NCBI GenBank assembly: GCA_001603765.1 | Contig: LUZV01000044.1 | Span: 1 to 12,816 of the forward strand | Reading direction: 5' to 3' | Source of the DNA: Anaerolineales bacterium Chloro_02 | GTDB lineage: Bacteria; Chloroflexota; Anaerolineae; Anaerolineales; Anaerolineaceae | DNA length: 12,816 nt | Part shown: positions 6,871 to 12,174 of the stretch, piece after piece | Numbering within the stretch: the stretch's first letter is position 1 | How the letters are laid out: each line of letters begins with the position of its first letter | Notes under the pieces: model-generated | What the model was told of the DNA's origin: nothing | Database searches by the model: none | What the model saw: only the letters and a program-made list of their open reading frames with translations | Program-made: the position numbers and the translations under genes

Positions 6871-7884
6871 TTACCAGTTTGCCCAGGAATTGTCTCCCAG
6901 GTTAAATTTTCCGATCAAACCGTTCACGACCACATCATGTCCCAACAGAGAGCCCTCAAGGTTGGAATTCGTGATATGCGTGCCGGGGCTGAGGATAGAA
7001 TCGCGGATGGAGCTGTGCTGCACAAGGCTGCCTGCCCCAATCGAAACGTGAGGTCCGATGATAGATGTGATTACCCTCGCCTCAGGATGAATAAACACTG
7101 GAGGAATGATGATCGTATCCTCCAACTGTCCAATCGCCGGAACATGACTGCAGCCGGTTTCAAGCAGATGGCGGTTAGTATCGAGCAGAGCTTCCGAAGT
7201 GCCCGCGTCCAGCCAGGTTTTTACCTGTTCGATACGCATCGGATGGTTTTTCTCGAGCATCAGGTTTATCGCGTCCACAAGGAAATACTCACCCTTGAGT
7301 GAAATATTCCTCTGAACCTGCTCCTCGATTGCCTCAACAAGATGATCGCCATCCGGGAAGTAATAACAGCCAACAACCGCCAGGTTGTTATTCATATCGT
7401 TTGGTTTTTCAATCAGTCGAGTTACCTTTCCGTTGGCGTCAACCTCCGCCACGCCAAAACGGCGCGGGTCTGGCACGGCTTTTACCCAGGCAATTGCCTG
7501 GGGCTGGCGCGCGGTGAGAAACGAAAAGTCGTTATCAATCAATGTGTCCGAGAAGAGAATCAGCGCCTCGCCCGAAAGAAACTCCCGCGCGTGCCATAAA
7601 GCGTCGGACTGACCCTTTTTCTCTGGCTGTTCCACATAATGCACCTTAACATGGGGATGCGTCTTTTGCATATGAGCTTGAATCAGCGTTTGCTGACCGG
7701 GAGACATAACAAAAACGTATTCAACGTCATCCCGAGTGTCGAGCGCTTTAAACATAGACAGCAAATGGTCGAGCACAGTAGCCCCAGCCAAGGAAACCAG
7801 CGGTTTTGGTCGGCTCCAGGTGAGAGGACGCAAACGGCTGCCCAAACCCGCCATTGGGATAATGATGCTGAGTTTATCGGTCAT
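6871..7884 (-). CDS. Sugar-phosphate nucleotidyltransferase with left-handed beta-helix tail
   Basis: A 337-aa nucleotidyltransferase of the RmlA/GlmU-like superfamily that should make an NDP-sugar from a sugar 1-phosphate and an NTP. The signature GLGSRLRPLT...RPKPL spans 13-29, with likely catalytic Lys27. A metal-binding aspartate is in FSDT (Asp113), EKP is at 159-161 and WLDAGTSEALLDTNR at 224-238. Residues from about 255 to 325 form hexapeptide-like repeats (IIPPVFIHPEARV, SIIGPHVSIGAGS, SSIRDSILSPGT), a left-handed beta-helix as in long-form glucose-1-phosphate thymidylyltransferases. The exact sugar and nucleotide are not decided by sequence. AGGAGGG lies 5 nt before the ATG. The gene is first in a unit with the aminotransferase and has a strong promoter. 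Confidence 0.9.
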   Translation of the reverse strand: MTDKLSIIIPMAGLGSRLRPLTWSRPKPLVSLAGATVLDHLLSMFKALDTRDDVEYVFVMSPGQQTLIQAHMQKTHPHVKVHYVEQPEKKGQSDALWHAREFLSGEALILFSDTLIDNDFSFLTARQPQAIAWVKAVPDPRRFGVAEVDANGKVTRLIEKPNDMNNNLAVVGCYYFPDGDHLVEAIEEQVQRNISLKGEYFLVDAINLMLEKNHPMRIEQVKTWLDAGTSEALLDTNRHLLETGCSHVPAIGQLEDTIIIPPVFIHPEARVITSIIGPHVSIGAGSLVQHSSIRDSILSPGTHITNSNLEGSLLGHDVVVNGLIGKFNLGDNSWANW

Positions 7885-7919
7885 AACTGCCCTCCTGAGC
7901 GTTCACGTTTTCGAATGGT

Positions 7920-7937
7920 AAGGATGATTATATCCTT
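7920..7937. promoter_or_regulatory. Inverted repeat spanning the -10 element, possible operator
   Basis: AAGGAT (7920-7925) and ATCCTT (7932-7937) form 6-bp arms around a 6-nt centre. The site covers the -10 box and predicted start of the nucleotidyltransferase promoter. A repressor or activator site is possible; no regulator is encoded nearby, and six-base arms can arise by chance. Confidence 0.3.
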
Positions 7938-7956
7938 ATCGAGCGTTAGGAGTCAA
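7927..7956 (-). promoter_or_regulatory. Strong sigma70-like promoter of the nucleotidyltransferase operon
   Basis: On the minus strand TTGACT (7951-7956; 5 of 6 matches), an 18-nt spacer and a perfect TATAAT (7927-7932). The predicted start near 7920 leaves about 36 nt of leader with the AGGAGGG ribosome-binding site at 7890-7896. This is the best promoter in the window. Confidence 0.8.
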
Positions 7957-8013
7957 TTAAGGCCGCGTGTTAGGCTTAGGGAGCGAAATTCATAAGCTCA
8001 GAAAGCATCGCTT

Positions 8014-8337
8014 GCGCCATTCCGCGTCGCCCAATCCGAAGGGAATGGCCTTGCGCCATTCCGCACCACCCAATCCGAAGGGAATGGCCTCGCGCCATTC
8101 CGCGCCACCCAATCCGTAGGGAATGGCCTCGCGCCATTCCGCACCACCCAATCCGAAGGGAATGGCCTTGCGCCATTCCGCACCACCCAATCCGTAGGGA
8201 ATGGCCTCGCGCCATTCCGCGCCACCCAATCCGTAGGGAATGGCCTCGCGCCATTCCGCACCACCCAATCCGTAGGGAATGGCCTTGTGCCATTCCGCGC
8301 CACCCAATCCGTAGGGAATGGCCTTGCGCCATTCCGC
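8014..8337. repeat. Tandem array of eight 39-bp hairpin-bearing units plus a partial ninth
   Basis: Units start at 8014, 8053, 8092, 8131, 8170, 8209, 8248 and 8287; a partial ninth starts at 8326. Each begins GYGCCATTCC, has a middle like GCACCACCCAATCCGTAG and ends GGAATGGCCTY. Across each unit boundary GGAATGGC, a 5-nt loop CTYGY and GCCATTCC make an 8-bp hairpin. Differences between units fall only in the loop (unit positions 2 and 39) or the middle (positions 13-16 and 26); the 16 stem bases do not change. The first unit starts in mid-loop with no left arm. The period is 13 codons and no strand reads a stop, so long frames here are artefacts. No spacers, so not CRISPR. It starts about 60 bp upstream of the nucleotidyltransferase -35 box. 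Confidence 0.95.
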
Positions 8338-8408
8338 CAATGTTTTTTTCACACCATCGGAAGGGGACAAGCCCCTTCCCTACCAACGTTTCCATTGAGA
8401 CCCACATC
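8326..8408. repeat. Module A (first copy)
   Basis: An 83-bp module: a 39-bp-unit start (GCGCCATTCCGCC), then AATG, a T7 run, and a hairpin GGAAGGGG (8359-8366), loop ACAAG, CCCCTTCC (8372-8379), followed by CTACCAACGTTTCCATTGAG. It is repeated with a few substitutions at 8586-8668. Confidence 0.9.
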
Positions 8409-8546
8409 GTGCCATTCGGCCAATAGGTTCATTCACGCCGTCGGAAGGGGACAAGCCCCTTCCCTACCAACGTTTCCATTGAGACCCACATCATGCTCTA
8501 CCATTGCCATTTCCCCGTTGGCAAACTCCTCAAAAACACATCGCTC
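8409..8546. repeat. Module B (first copy)
   Basis: A 138-bp module sharing its start and hairpin (8443-8463) with module A, but with AGGTTCATTCACGCC in place of the T-run segment and an extra 3' part containing TTGCCA and TGGCAA arms. Its opening arm reads GCCATTCG instead of GCCATTCC; here the left arm of that hairpin is absent. Repeated at 8708-8844 with scattered substitutions and one base deleted. Confidence 0.9.
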
Positions 8547-8585
8547 GCGCCATTCCGCACCACCCAATCCGTAGGGAATGGCCTT
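8547..8585. repeat. Single dispersed 39-bp unit
   Basis: One complete 39-bp unit, identical in stem bases to the tandem array, lying between modules B and A'. Its right arm is completed by the start of the next module at 8586. Confidence 0.9.
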
Positions 8586-8668
8586 GCGCCATTCCGCCAA
8601 TGTTTTTTTCACACCGTCGGAAGGGGACAAGCCCCTTCCCTACCAACGTTTCTATTGAGATCCGCCTC
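8586..8668. repeat. Module A (second copy)
   Basis: An 83-bp copy of the module at 8326-8408, same length, with hairpin arms at 8619-8626 and 8632-8639 unchanged. The substitutions lie outside the hairpin. Confidence 0.9.
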
Positions 8669-8707
8669 GCGCCATTCCGCGTCGCCGAACCCGTAGGGAA
8701 TGGCCTT
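8669..8707. repeat. Extra 39-bp unit in the second block
   Basis: One diverged 39-bp unit (middle GTCGCCGAACCCGTAG) with intact stem arms. It lies between A' and B', where the first block joins A directly to B. It accounts exactly for the 39-bp difference in spacing between the two blocks (260 versus 299). Confidence 0.9.
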
Positions 8708-8849
8708 GCGCCATTCCGCCAATAGGTTCATTCACGCCGTCGGAAGGGGACAAGCCCCTTCCCTACCAACGTTTCCATTAAGATCCACCTCATGCTCTAC
8801 CATTGCCATTTCCCCGTTGGCAGACTCCTAAAAACACATCGCCCGCGCC
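8708..8849. repeat. Module B (second copy) and end of homology
   Basis: The second copy of module B, with hairpin arms at 8742-8749 and 8755-8762 unchanged. Similarity to the first copy continues through GCGCC (8845-8849) and then stops where the first copy runs into another 39-bp unit. Confidence 0.88.
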
Positions 8850-8861
8850 GGTCTCGAGACC
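8850..8861. repeat. 12-bp perfect palindrome at the end of the repeat cluster
   Basis: GGTCTCGAGACC is its own reverse complement and directly abuts the end of the duplicated modules. GCGC-containing sequence flanks it on both sides. Its role is unknown. Confidence 0.7.
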
Positions 8862-8892
8862 GAGCGCGCAACCAGACTCTAAACTAACGGCT

Positions 8893-8922
8893 AAAAAATG
8901 ATGCACGATACCGGCGTGATCA
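8893..8922 (-). terminator. Probable terminator of the lipoprotein gene
   Basis: On the minus strand TGATCACG (8915-8922) and CGTGcATCA (8899-8907) form an 8-bp stem with one bulged base and a 7-nt loop, followed by TTTTTT (8893-8898). It lies 22 bases past the lipoprotein stop and before the repeat cluster. Confidence 0.6.
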
Positions 8923-8944
8923 GAGCAATAACAACCCCATTCCC

Positions 8945-9709
8945 TTACGGCGCGTAAATGACCAGCTCGGAAATCGCGAAAGTAGCAGCGTTTTTGCCTG
9001 ATGTCTGGGCGATGACCCCCAAAGCGCCGCTCAGATCGTTAAAAATTTGCAGGCTAAACTGCTCCACGCCATTCGCGAACACCTTCAACATCCCATTTTC
9101 CGCCCAAAGCGCGATCCGGTTGCTAGAGGGGGCCCCTGGCTGCAGTTTGCGCGCCGTCTGCCATTTCAACAGTTTGCCGGTGCTGTCGCTCAGCAGTCTG
9201 TCCGCCATGACTTCACCCCGGCAATTAAACCAGATCCTAAAAGTGCCTGAGGTGCTGTTGCGCCAAAGGATCAGCCCATATTGGTCAGCCTCACTGCACA
9301 TCAAGGCCTCAACCGTCATCTCCAGGTAAAAACTCCCGGGAAGAATGTGATCGCTGAGGCTCACCAGGGAGTGTTTGCCGGCAGGCAGCGCCAAAGCAAG
9401 CGCTCCATCCTCATAGGCAACCGTTCCCGCGTCTGCGCTGAACACCTGCCAGTGGGATTGCTCGCTGAAATCATCGGCGATCTTCATGTCCCAGCTGACC
9501 GGCACTTCGGTGATCTGGGTGGGCAACCCGCTTACAGCAGTTGCACTTCGGGTTGGCGTGGCGGTGCTGGGAAACCAGTCTATCGTCGGGCTAGGGTCTG
9601 GCGTTGGGGTTGTTTCAGGTTCGGGAGTTGGAATAATCTCTGGCGAGTGCCCCGCGCAAGCTGACAGCAGAAGAATAATTAAGACCAGCAGCCATTTGTT
9701 TTTGACCAT
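8945..9709 (-). CDS. Secreted lipoprotein with probable jelly-roll domain
   Basis: A 254-aa exported lipoprotein of unknown function. The N-terminus MVKNKWLLVLIILLLSAC is a lipoprotein signal peptide with lipobox LSAC, lipidated Cys18. Residues about 21-70 are a low-complexity Pro/Thr/Ser linker (PTPEPETTPTPDPSPT), common in exported Chloroflexota proteins. The remainder (about 73-254) looks like a single beta-sandwich of the concanavalin/LamG or 3-keto-disaccharide hydrolase type: DDFSEQSHWQVF at its start, YEDGALAL, a YLEM strand, RIALWAENGMLKVFANG near the end and a final ISELVIYAP strand. That suggests carbohydrate or surface binding, but no catalytic motif is recognised. It is divergent from the LysM protein gene 91 bases away. 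The start has no good Shine-Dalgarno sequence and a -10-like TAAAAT 6 nt upstream. Confidence 0.85.
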   Translation of the reverse strand: MVKNKWLLVLIILLLSACAGHSPEIIPTPEPETTPTPDPSPTIDWFPSTATPTRSATAVSGLPTQITEVPVSWDMKIADDFSEQSHWQVFSADAGTVAYEDGALALALPAGKHSLVSLSDHILPGSFYLEMTVEALMCSEADQYGLILWRNSTSGTFRIWFNCRGEVMADRLLSDSTGKLLKWQTARKLQPGAPSSNRIALWAENGMLKVFANGVEQFSLQIFNDLSGALGVIAQTSGKNAATFAISELVIYAP

Positions 9710-9715
9710 GCCCCA

Positions 9716-9721
9716 ATTTTA
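9716..9721 (-). promoter_or_regulatory. -10-like hexamer 6 nt before the lipoprotein ATG
   Basis: TAAAAT on the minus strand (5 of 6 matches to TATAAT) ends 6 nt before ATG 9709. A TGAACA (4 of 6 matches to the -35) lies 16 nt upstream. This is the same geometry as at the histidine kinase gene and implies a leaderless transcript. Confidence 0.42.
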
Positions 9722-9751
9722 CTCAGAACCGGCTTTTTGTTCAGGAGCGGC

Positions 9752-9782
9752 TTCAAACTGATCCGTTCGATAATGTTATAAT
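9752..9782 (+). promoter_or_regulatory. Extended -10 promoter of the LysM protein gene
   Basis: A perfect TATAAT at 9777-9782 is preceded by TG at the extended -10 position (9774-9775). The best -35-like sequence is TTCAAA (9752-9757), 19 nt upstream and weak, as expected when an extended -10 is present. The predicted start near 9789 gives a leader of about 12 nt holding GAGG (9792-9795), 5 nt before the ATG. Confidence 0.65.
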
Positions 9783-9800
9783 CCAAAAAATGAGGTTACT

Positions 9801-10607
9801 ATGAAAACAATGCCAAAGACTCTTCCTGTCTTTTTATTGCTGTTGATCATTCTGGGCGTAAGCCTCAGTGTTTGGCGGCTGCCAGCTTCCGCACAAGGTA
9901 CGCCCTATCAGACGCCAACGCCAAATGCCAACGGTGATATTCTCTTCAAGGTTCGTCCTGGCGACGGCTGTATCAGTATCTCCTTGCTAACCAACGTTCC
10001 GATTGAAACTATCAAGAGCCTGAATGGGCTGGATGACGCTTGTAAGCTTTTTGAAGGTCAGGAGATCATCATCGGCAAGGTCGAACCAGTCGTGCTCACT
10101 CAGACCGCGATGCCCACGCCTACCATTCCACCCGAGCTGATCACGCCCTCGCCAACACCTTCACCGGGAACTGCAACCATCTGCGTGGTGCTTTTCCATG
10201 ATGTGGACGGCAACGGCTTGCGCACCGAAGGGGAGGATTACCTTTATGGCGGTGAGGTAAGCGTTAGCAACCGCAGCGGGTCTGTTTCGCTAACTGGCAC
10301 AACTGTTGCCGGCAACCCTGAGGTGGTTACTCCCCGCTGCTTCGCCGATTTGCCGCAGGATTCTTACAACGTTACCGTCGCCATCCCAGATGGTTTTAAC
10401 CCTACCACCACCACAAATTACGCGCTTGAGGTCAAAGCCGGCGAGGACGCCACTATTGATTTCGGCGCGCAGGAGTCCGCGCCCTCAGCCGGAGTGGTCA
10501 AACCGGATTCTGCCCGCCGATCCCCCGTGCTGGCGATTGTCGGTGGAATTATCCTGCTTGCTGGGTTGGGTTTGGGCTTCTATATGTGGCGCACCCATAA
10601 GATTTAA
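9801..10607 (+). CDS. Membrane-anchored LysM / SD-repeat-like (SdrD_B-type) surface protein
   Basis: A 268-aa exported protein, probably bound to the cell wall and anchored in the membrane. A signal peptide covers 1-31 with likely cleavage at ASA-QG. A LysM-like domain (about 47-92) has FKVRPGDGCISIS and a GQEIIIG end, with Cys57 and Cys81 probably forming a disulfide; LysM domains bind N-acetylglucosamine glycans such as peptidoglycan. A Pro/Thr linker spans about 95-125. The domain at about 127-222 starts ICVVLFHDVDGNGLRTEGED, the opening strand and calcium-binding-like loop of SdrD B-type/Cna-B-like folds. A hydrophobic helix (242-262) followed by RTHKI anchors it with the bulk outside. 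No LPXTG motif is present. The start is set by GAGG 5 nt upstream. Function beyond surface location is unknown. Confidence 0.88.
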   Translation: MKTMPKTLPVFLLLLIILGVSLSVWRLPASAQGTPYQTPTPNANGDILFKVRPGDGCISISLLTNVPIETIKSLNGLDDACKLFEGQEIIIGKVEPVVLTQTAMPTPTIPPELITPSPTPSPGTATICVVLFHDVDGNGLRTEGEDYLYGGEVSVSNRSGSVSLTGTTVAGNPEVVTPRCFADLPQDSYNVTVAIPDGFNPTTTTNYALEVKAGEDATIDFGAQESAPSAGVVKPDSARRSPVLAIVGGIILLAGLGLGFYMWRTHKI

Positions 10608-10625
10608 GTCCATTTGTCAGTTAAC

Positions 10626-10659
10626 AATAAAAAACAGGACTGTCGTCCTGTTTTTTATT
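10626..10659. terminator. Bidirectional terminator between convergent genes
   Basis: A perfect 15-bp stem, AATAAAAAACAGGAC (10626-10640) and GTCCTGTTTTTTATT (10645-10659), with a 4-nt loop TGTC. It has a GC-rich head and T-tracts on both strands. It serves the LysM gene on the plus strand and the molybdopterin enzyme gene (stop at 10707) on the minus strand. Confidence 0.92.
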
Positions 10660-10706
10660 GGGTATTATCGTTCACGCCGCGCCAAAACCCGCTGAAACAG
10701 CTAAGA

Positions 10707-11327
10707 TCAGTCATCCGCCCGGCGTTCTTCGAGCCAGATATCCGCCTCATTATGATACCCTGCCCGTTCCCAGAACCCGGGCACATCGGTACCTAAAAAC
10801 TCAAGACCCCGCAACCATTTGGCGCCTTTCCAAAAGTAAACGTCTTTCAGATCGTCGCGCCCTGGGATAGCCCCGCACACTCCGCGCAGCGGCGCGCCGT
10901 GCTCCGGCGTGAGCGGCTGCCCTTCGTAGTGGGTTGCGAGAAGAAAATTCTGAGCCAGCATGACTTCGAGCGGTAAATTGGTTGTGTAACCATATTCCGC
11001 GTGTTGGATCACAAACCGGGCGCTGGAGGTCGGCACAATCAGCCCCGAGTCCAACAAGGTTTTCAGGCTGACCCCTTCCCAAACTGTATCGAGCTTGCTC
11101 CAGGTGGTGACGCAGTGGATATCCATGCGCAGCCGCGTTCGAGGCAGCGCGCTGAATTCCTGCCAGGTGAGGGCGAGCGGCTTTTCCACCTCACCCCAGA
11201 CCCTGAACATCCAGGTTTCCAAGTTCATCCGCGGAACCGGTCCGTAATGGAGCACCGGGAAACGGTCTGTCAGATGCTGTCCTGGCGGCAGGCGTTTTTT
11301 GGTTTCTTCATCCAGTTTTCCAAACAT
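10707..11327 (-). CDS. Sulfite oxidase-like molybdopterin oxidoreductase
   Basis: A 206-aa member of the sulfite oxidase/MsrP molybdopterin-binding fold (oxidoreductase molybdopterin-binding domain only). Cys72 in DIHCVTTWSKLD is the expected molybdenum ligand, followed by WEGVSLKTLL and the cofactor-contacting EHGAPLR (142-148) and FWKGAKWLRGLEFL. No twin-arginine or Sec signal is visible, so it is probably cytoplasmic, unlike MsrP. The stretch after APLR reads GVCGAIPGRDDLKDVYFWK, several residues longer than the LRLVVP-type turn I expect, with a second cysteine (Cys151). A GTG-initiated frame starting at 11354 overlaps the upstream gene, but ATG 11327 has GAGG 5 nt upstream and begins 7 nt after the upstream stop, so I chose it. 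Substrate unknown. Confidence 0.88.
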   Translation of the reverse strand: MFGKLDEETKKRLPPGQHLTDRFPVLHYGPVPRMNLETWMFRVWGEVEKPLALTWQEFSALPRTRLRMDIHCVTTWSKLDTVWEGVSLKTLLDSGLIVPTSSARFVIQHAEYGYTTNLPLEVMLAQNFLLATHYEGQPLTPEHGAPLRGVCGAIPGRDDLKDVYFWKGAKWLRGLEFLGTDVPGFWERAGYHNEADIWLEERRADD

Positions 11328-11332
11328 CCCAA

Positions 11333-11336
11333 CCTC
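11333..11336 (-). promoter_or_regulatory. Shine-Dalgarno sequence overlapping the upstream stop codon
   Basis: GAGG on the minus strand lies 5 nt before ATG 11327 and shares bases with the TGA of the UPF0173 gene. It supports the shorter start and translational coupling of the two genes. Confidence 0.65.
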
Positions 11337-12018
11337 ACCATTCAAGGCTCTCACCAGGCTTCAAGATAACCACCTCCGCCTCGGTTTCCGCTTCAACGCG
11401 CTTCTTCCATAGCACTGGGTCCTGGGCAATCAGATCCCAGGTGTTGTAATGCACAGGAACCACACGCTTTGGGCGCAGCAATTTAACCGCCCTCAACGCG
11501 TCATCCGGACCCATGGTGTAGTTATCGCCAATCGGGAGAATTGCCAGGTCGAGCCCTTCATCGCCAATCAACCGCATATCCCCAAAAAGCCCCGTATCGC
11601 CGGCAATATAGATTTTCGCCTCATCCGGCGCGGTTATCAAGAAGCCAGCCGGGTTGCCGCCATAGCTGCCGTCCGGCAACGCGGAACCGTGCAGCGCCTG
11701 CGTGAGTTTGAGGTAGCCAAAAGGATGGCGGAACCCGCCGCCAATATGCTGCGCATGCGTTTTGACGCCCTTGCCGCGCAGCCAGGTACTGATTTCGGCG
11801 TTGCTGATGCATAAAGCGCCAGTTCGTTTTGCAATGGAAACCGTGTCGCCAATATGGTCGCCGTGACCATGCGTGATAAGAAGGTAGTCCGCCTCAACCC
11901 TCTCAGCAGTGGTTGAAGCTGCTGGATTGCCGGTGAAGTAGGGGTCAATCAGCAACCGGTTCTCACCCACCTTCAAGCCGTGGGTGGCATGCCCGTACCA
12001 GGTATAAGTATTTTTCAT
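11335..12018 (-). CDS. UPF0173 metal-dependent hydrolase (metallo-beta-lactamase fold)
   Basis: A 227-aa protein of the UPF0173 family; the beta-lactamase-fold hydrolases act on varied substrates and this family has no firm function. The start MKNTYTWYGHATHGLKV matches the usual short N-terminus of the family. The metal motif HGHGDH is at 50-55, with further ligands likely His110, Asp141 in GDTGLFGDM, and His190 in VPVHYNTW. A longer frame begins with ATG 12039, but that ATG overlaps the -10 box. ATG 12018 has GGAGG 8 nt upstream, so I prefer it. The gene is followed after 7 nt by the molybdopterin enzyme gene, forming a likely two-gene operon. Confidence 0.9.
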   Translation of the reverse strand: MKNTYTWYGHATHGLKVGENRLLIDPYFTGNPAASTTAERVEADYLLITHGHGDHIGDTVSIAKRTGALCISNAEISTWLRGKGVKTHAQHIGGGFRHPFGYLKLTQALHGSALPDGSYGGNPAGFLITAPDEAKIYIAGDTGLFGDMRLIGDEGLDLAILPIGDNYTMGPDDALRAVKLLRPKRVVPVHYNTWDLIAQDPVLWKKRVEAETEAEVVILKPGESLEW

Positions 12019-12026
12019 CGTCATGT

Positions 12027-12031
12027 CCTCC
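12027..12031 (-). promoter_or_regulatory. Shine-Dalgarno sequence that sets the UPF0173 start
   Basis: GGAGG on the minus strand is 8 nt before ATG 12018 and only 2 nt before the ATG at 12024, so it selects the former. Confidence 0.65.
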
Positions 12032-12037
12032 GTTTTC

Positions 12038-12043
12038 ATTATA
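12038..12043 (-). promoter_or_regulatory. -10 box of the UPF0173 operon
   Basis: A perfect TATAAT on the minus strand. The best upstream -35 candidate (TTTCGA at a 17-nt spacing) matches only 3 of 6. The predicted start near 12031 leaves a very short leader beginning at the Shine-Dalgarno sequence. The 131-base gap from here to the helicase gene holds only a 6-bp inverted repeat (AAACCT 12065-12070, AGGTTT 12083-12088) without a U-tract. Confidence 0.5.
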
Positions 12044-12174
12044 GCGGTTGCAAAGTTAAATCGAAAACCTGGAGCAGATGTAAGGTTTACCAGTCGCCCC
12101 TTAATGAATCACTTCTGGATCACAGCAGGCAATAATGAAGCTCATTCTTAACGGCAGCACCAAAAATCAATCCG

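Noticed and set aside
8014..8337. CRISPR array
   Set aside because: The 39-bp repeats are contiguous with no unique spacers, each contains its own internal structure, and no cas gene is nearby.
7976..8407. Minus-strand repeat protein with 13-residue repeats (MARGHSLRIGW-type)
   Set aside because: All three minus-strand frames are open across the array because the period is a multiple of three and lacks stops. There is no Shine-Dalgarno sequence and no recognisable fold, so it is a repeat artefact.
8287..8725. Plus- and minus-strand small ORFs in the module block
   Set aside because: They come from the same repeat composition, overlap one another in several frames and follow module copies, not protein conservation.
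12065..12088. Terminator after the helicase gene
   Set aside because: AAACCT and AGGTTT form only a 6-bp stem with a 12-nt loop and no following U-tract.
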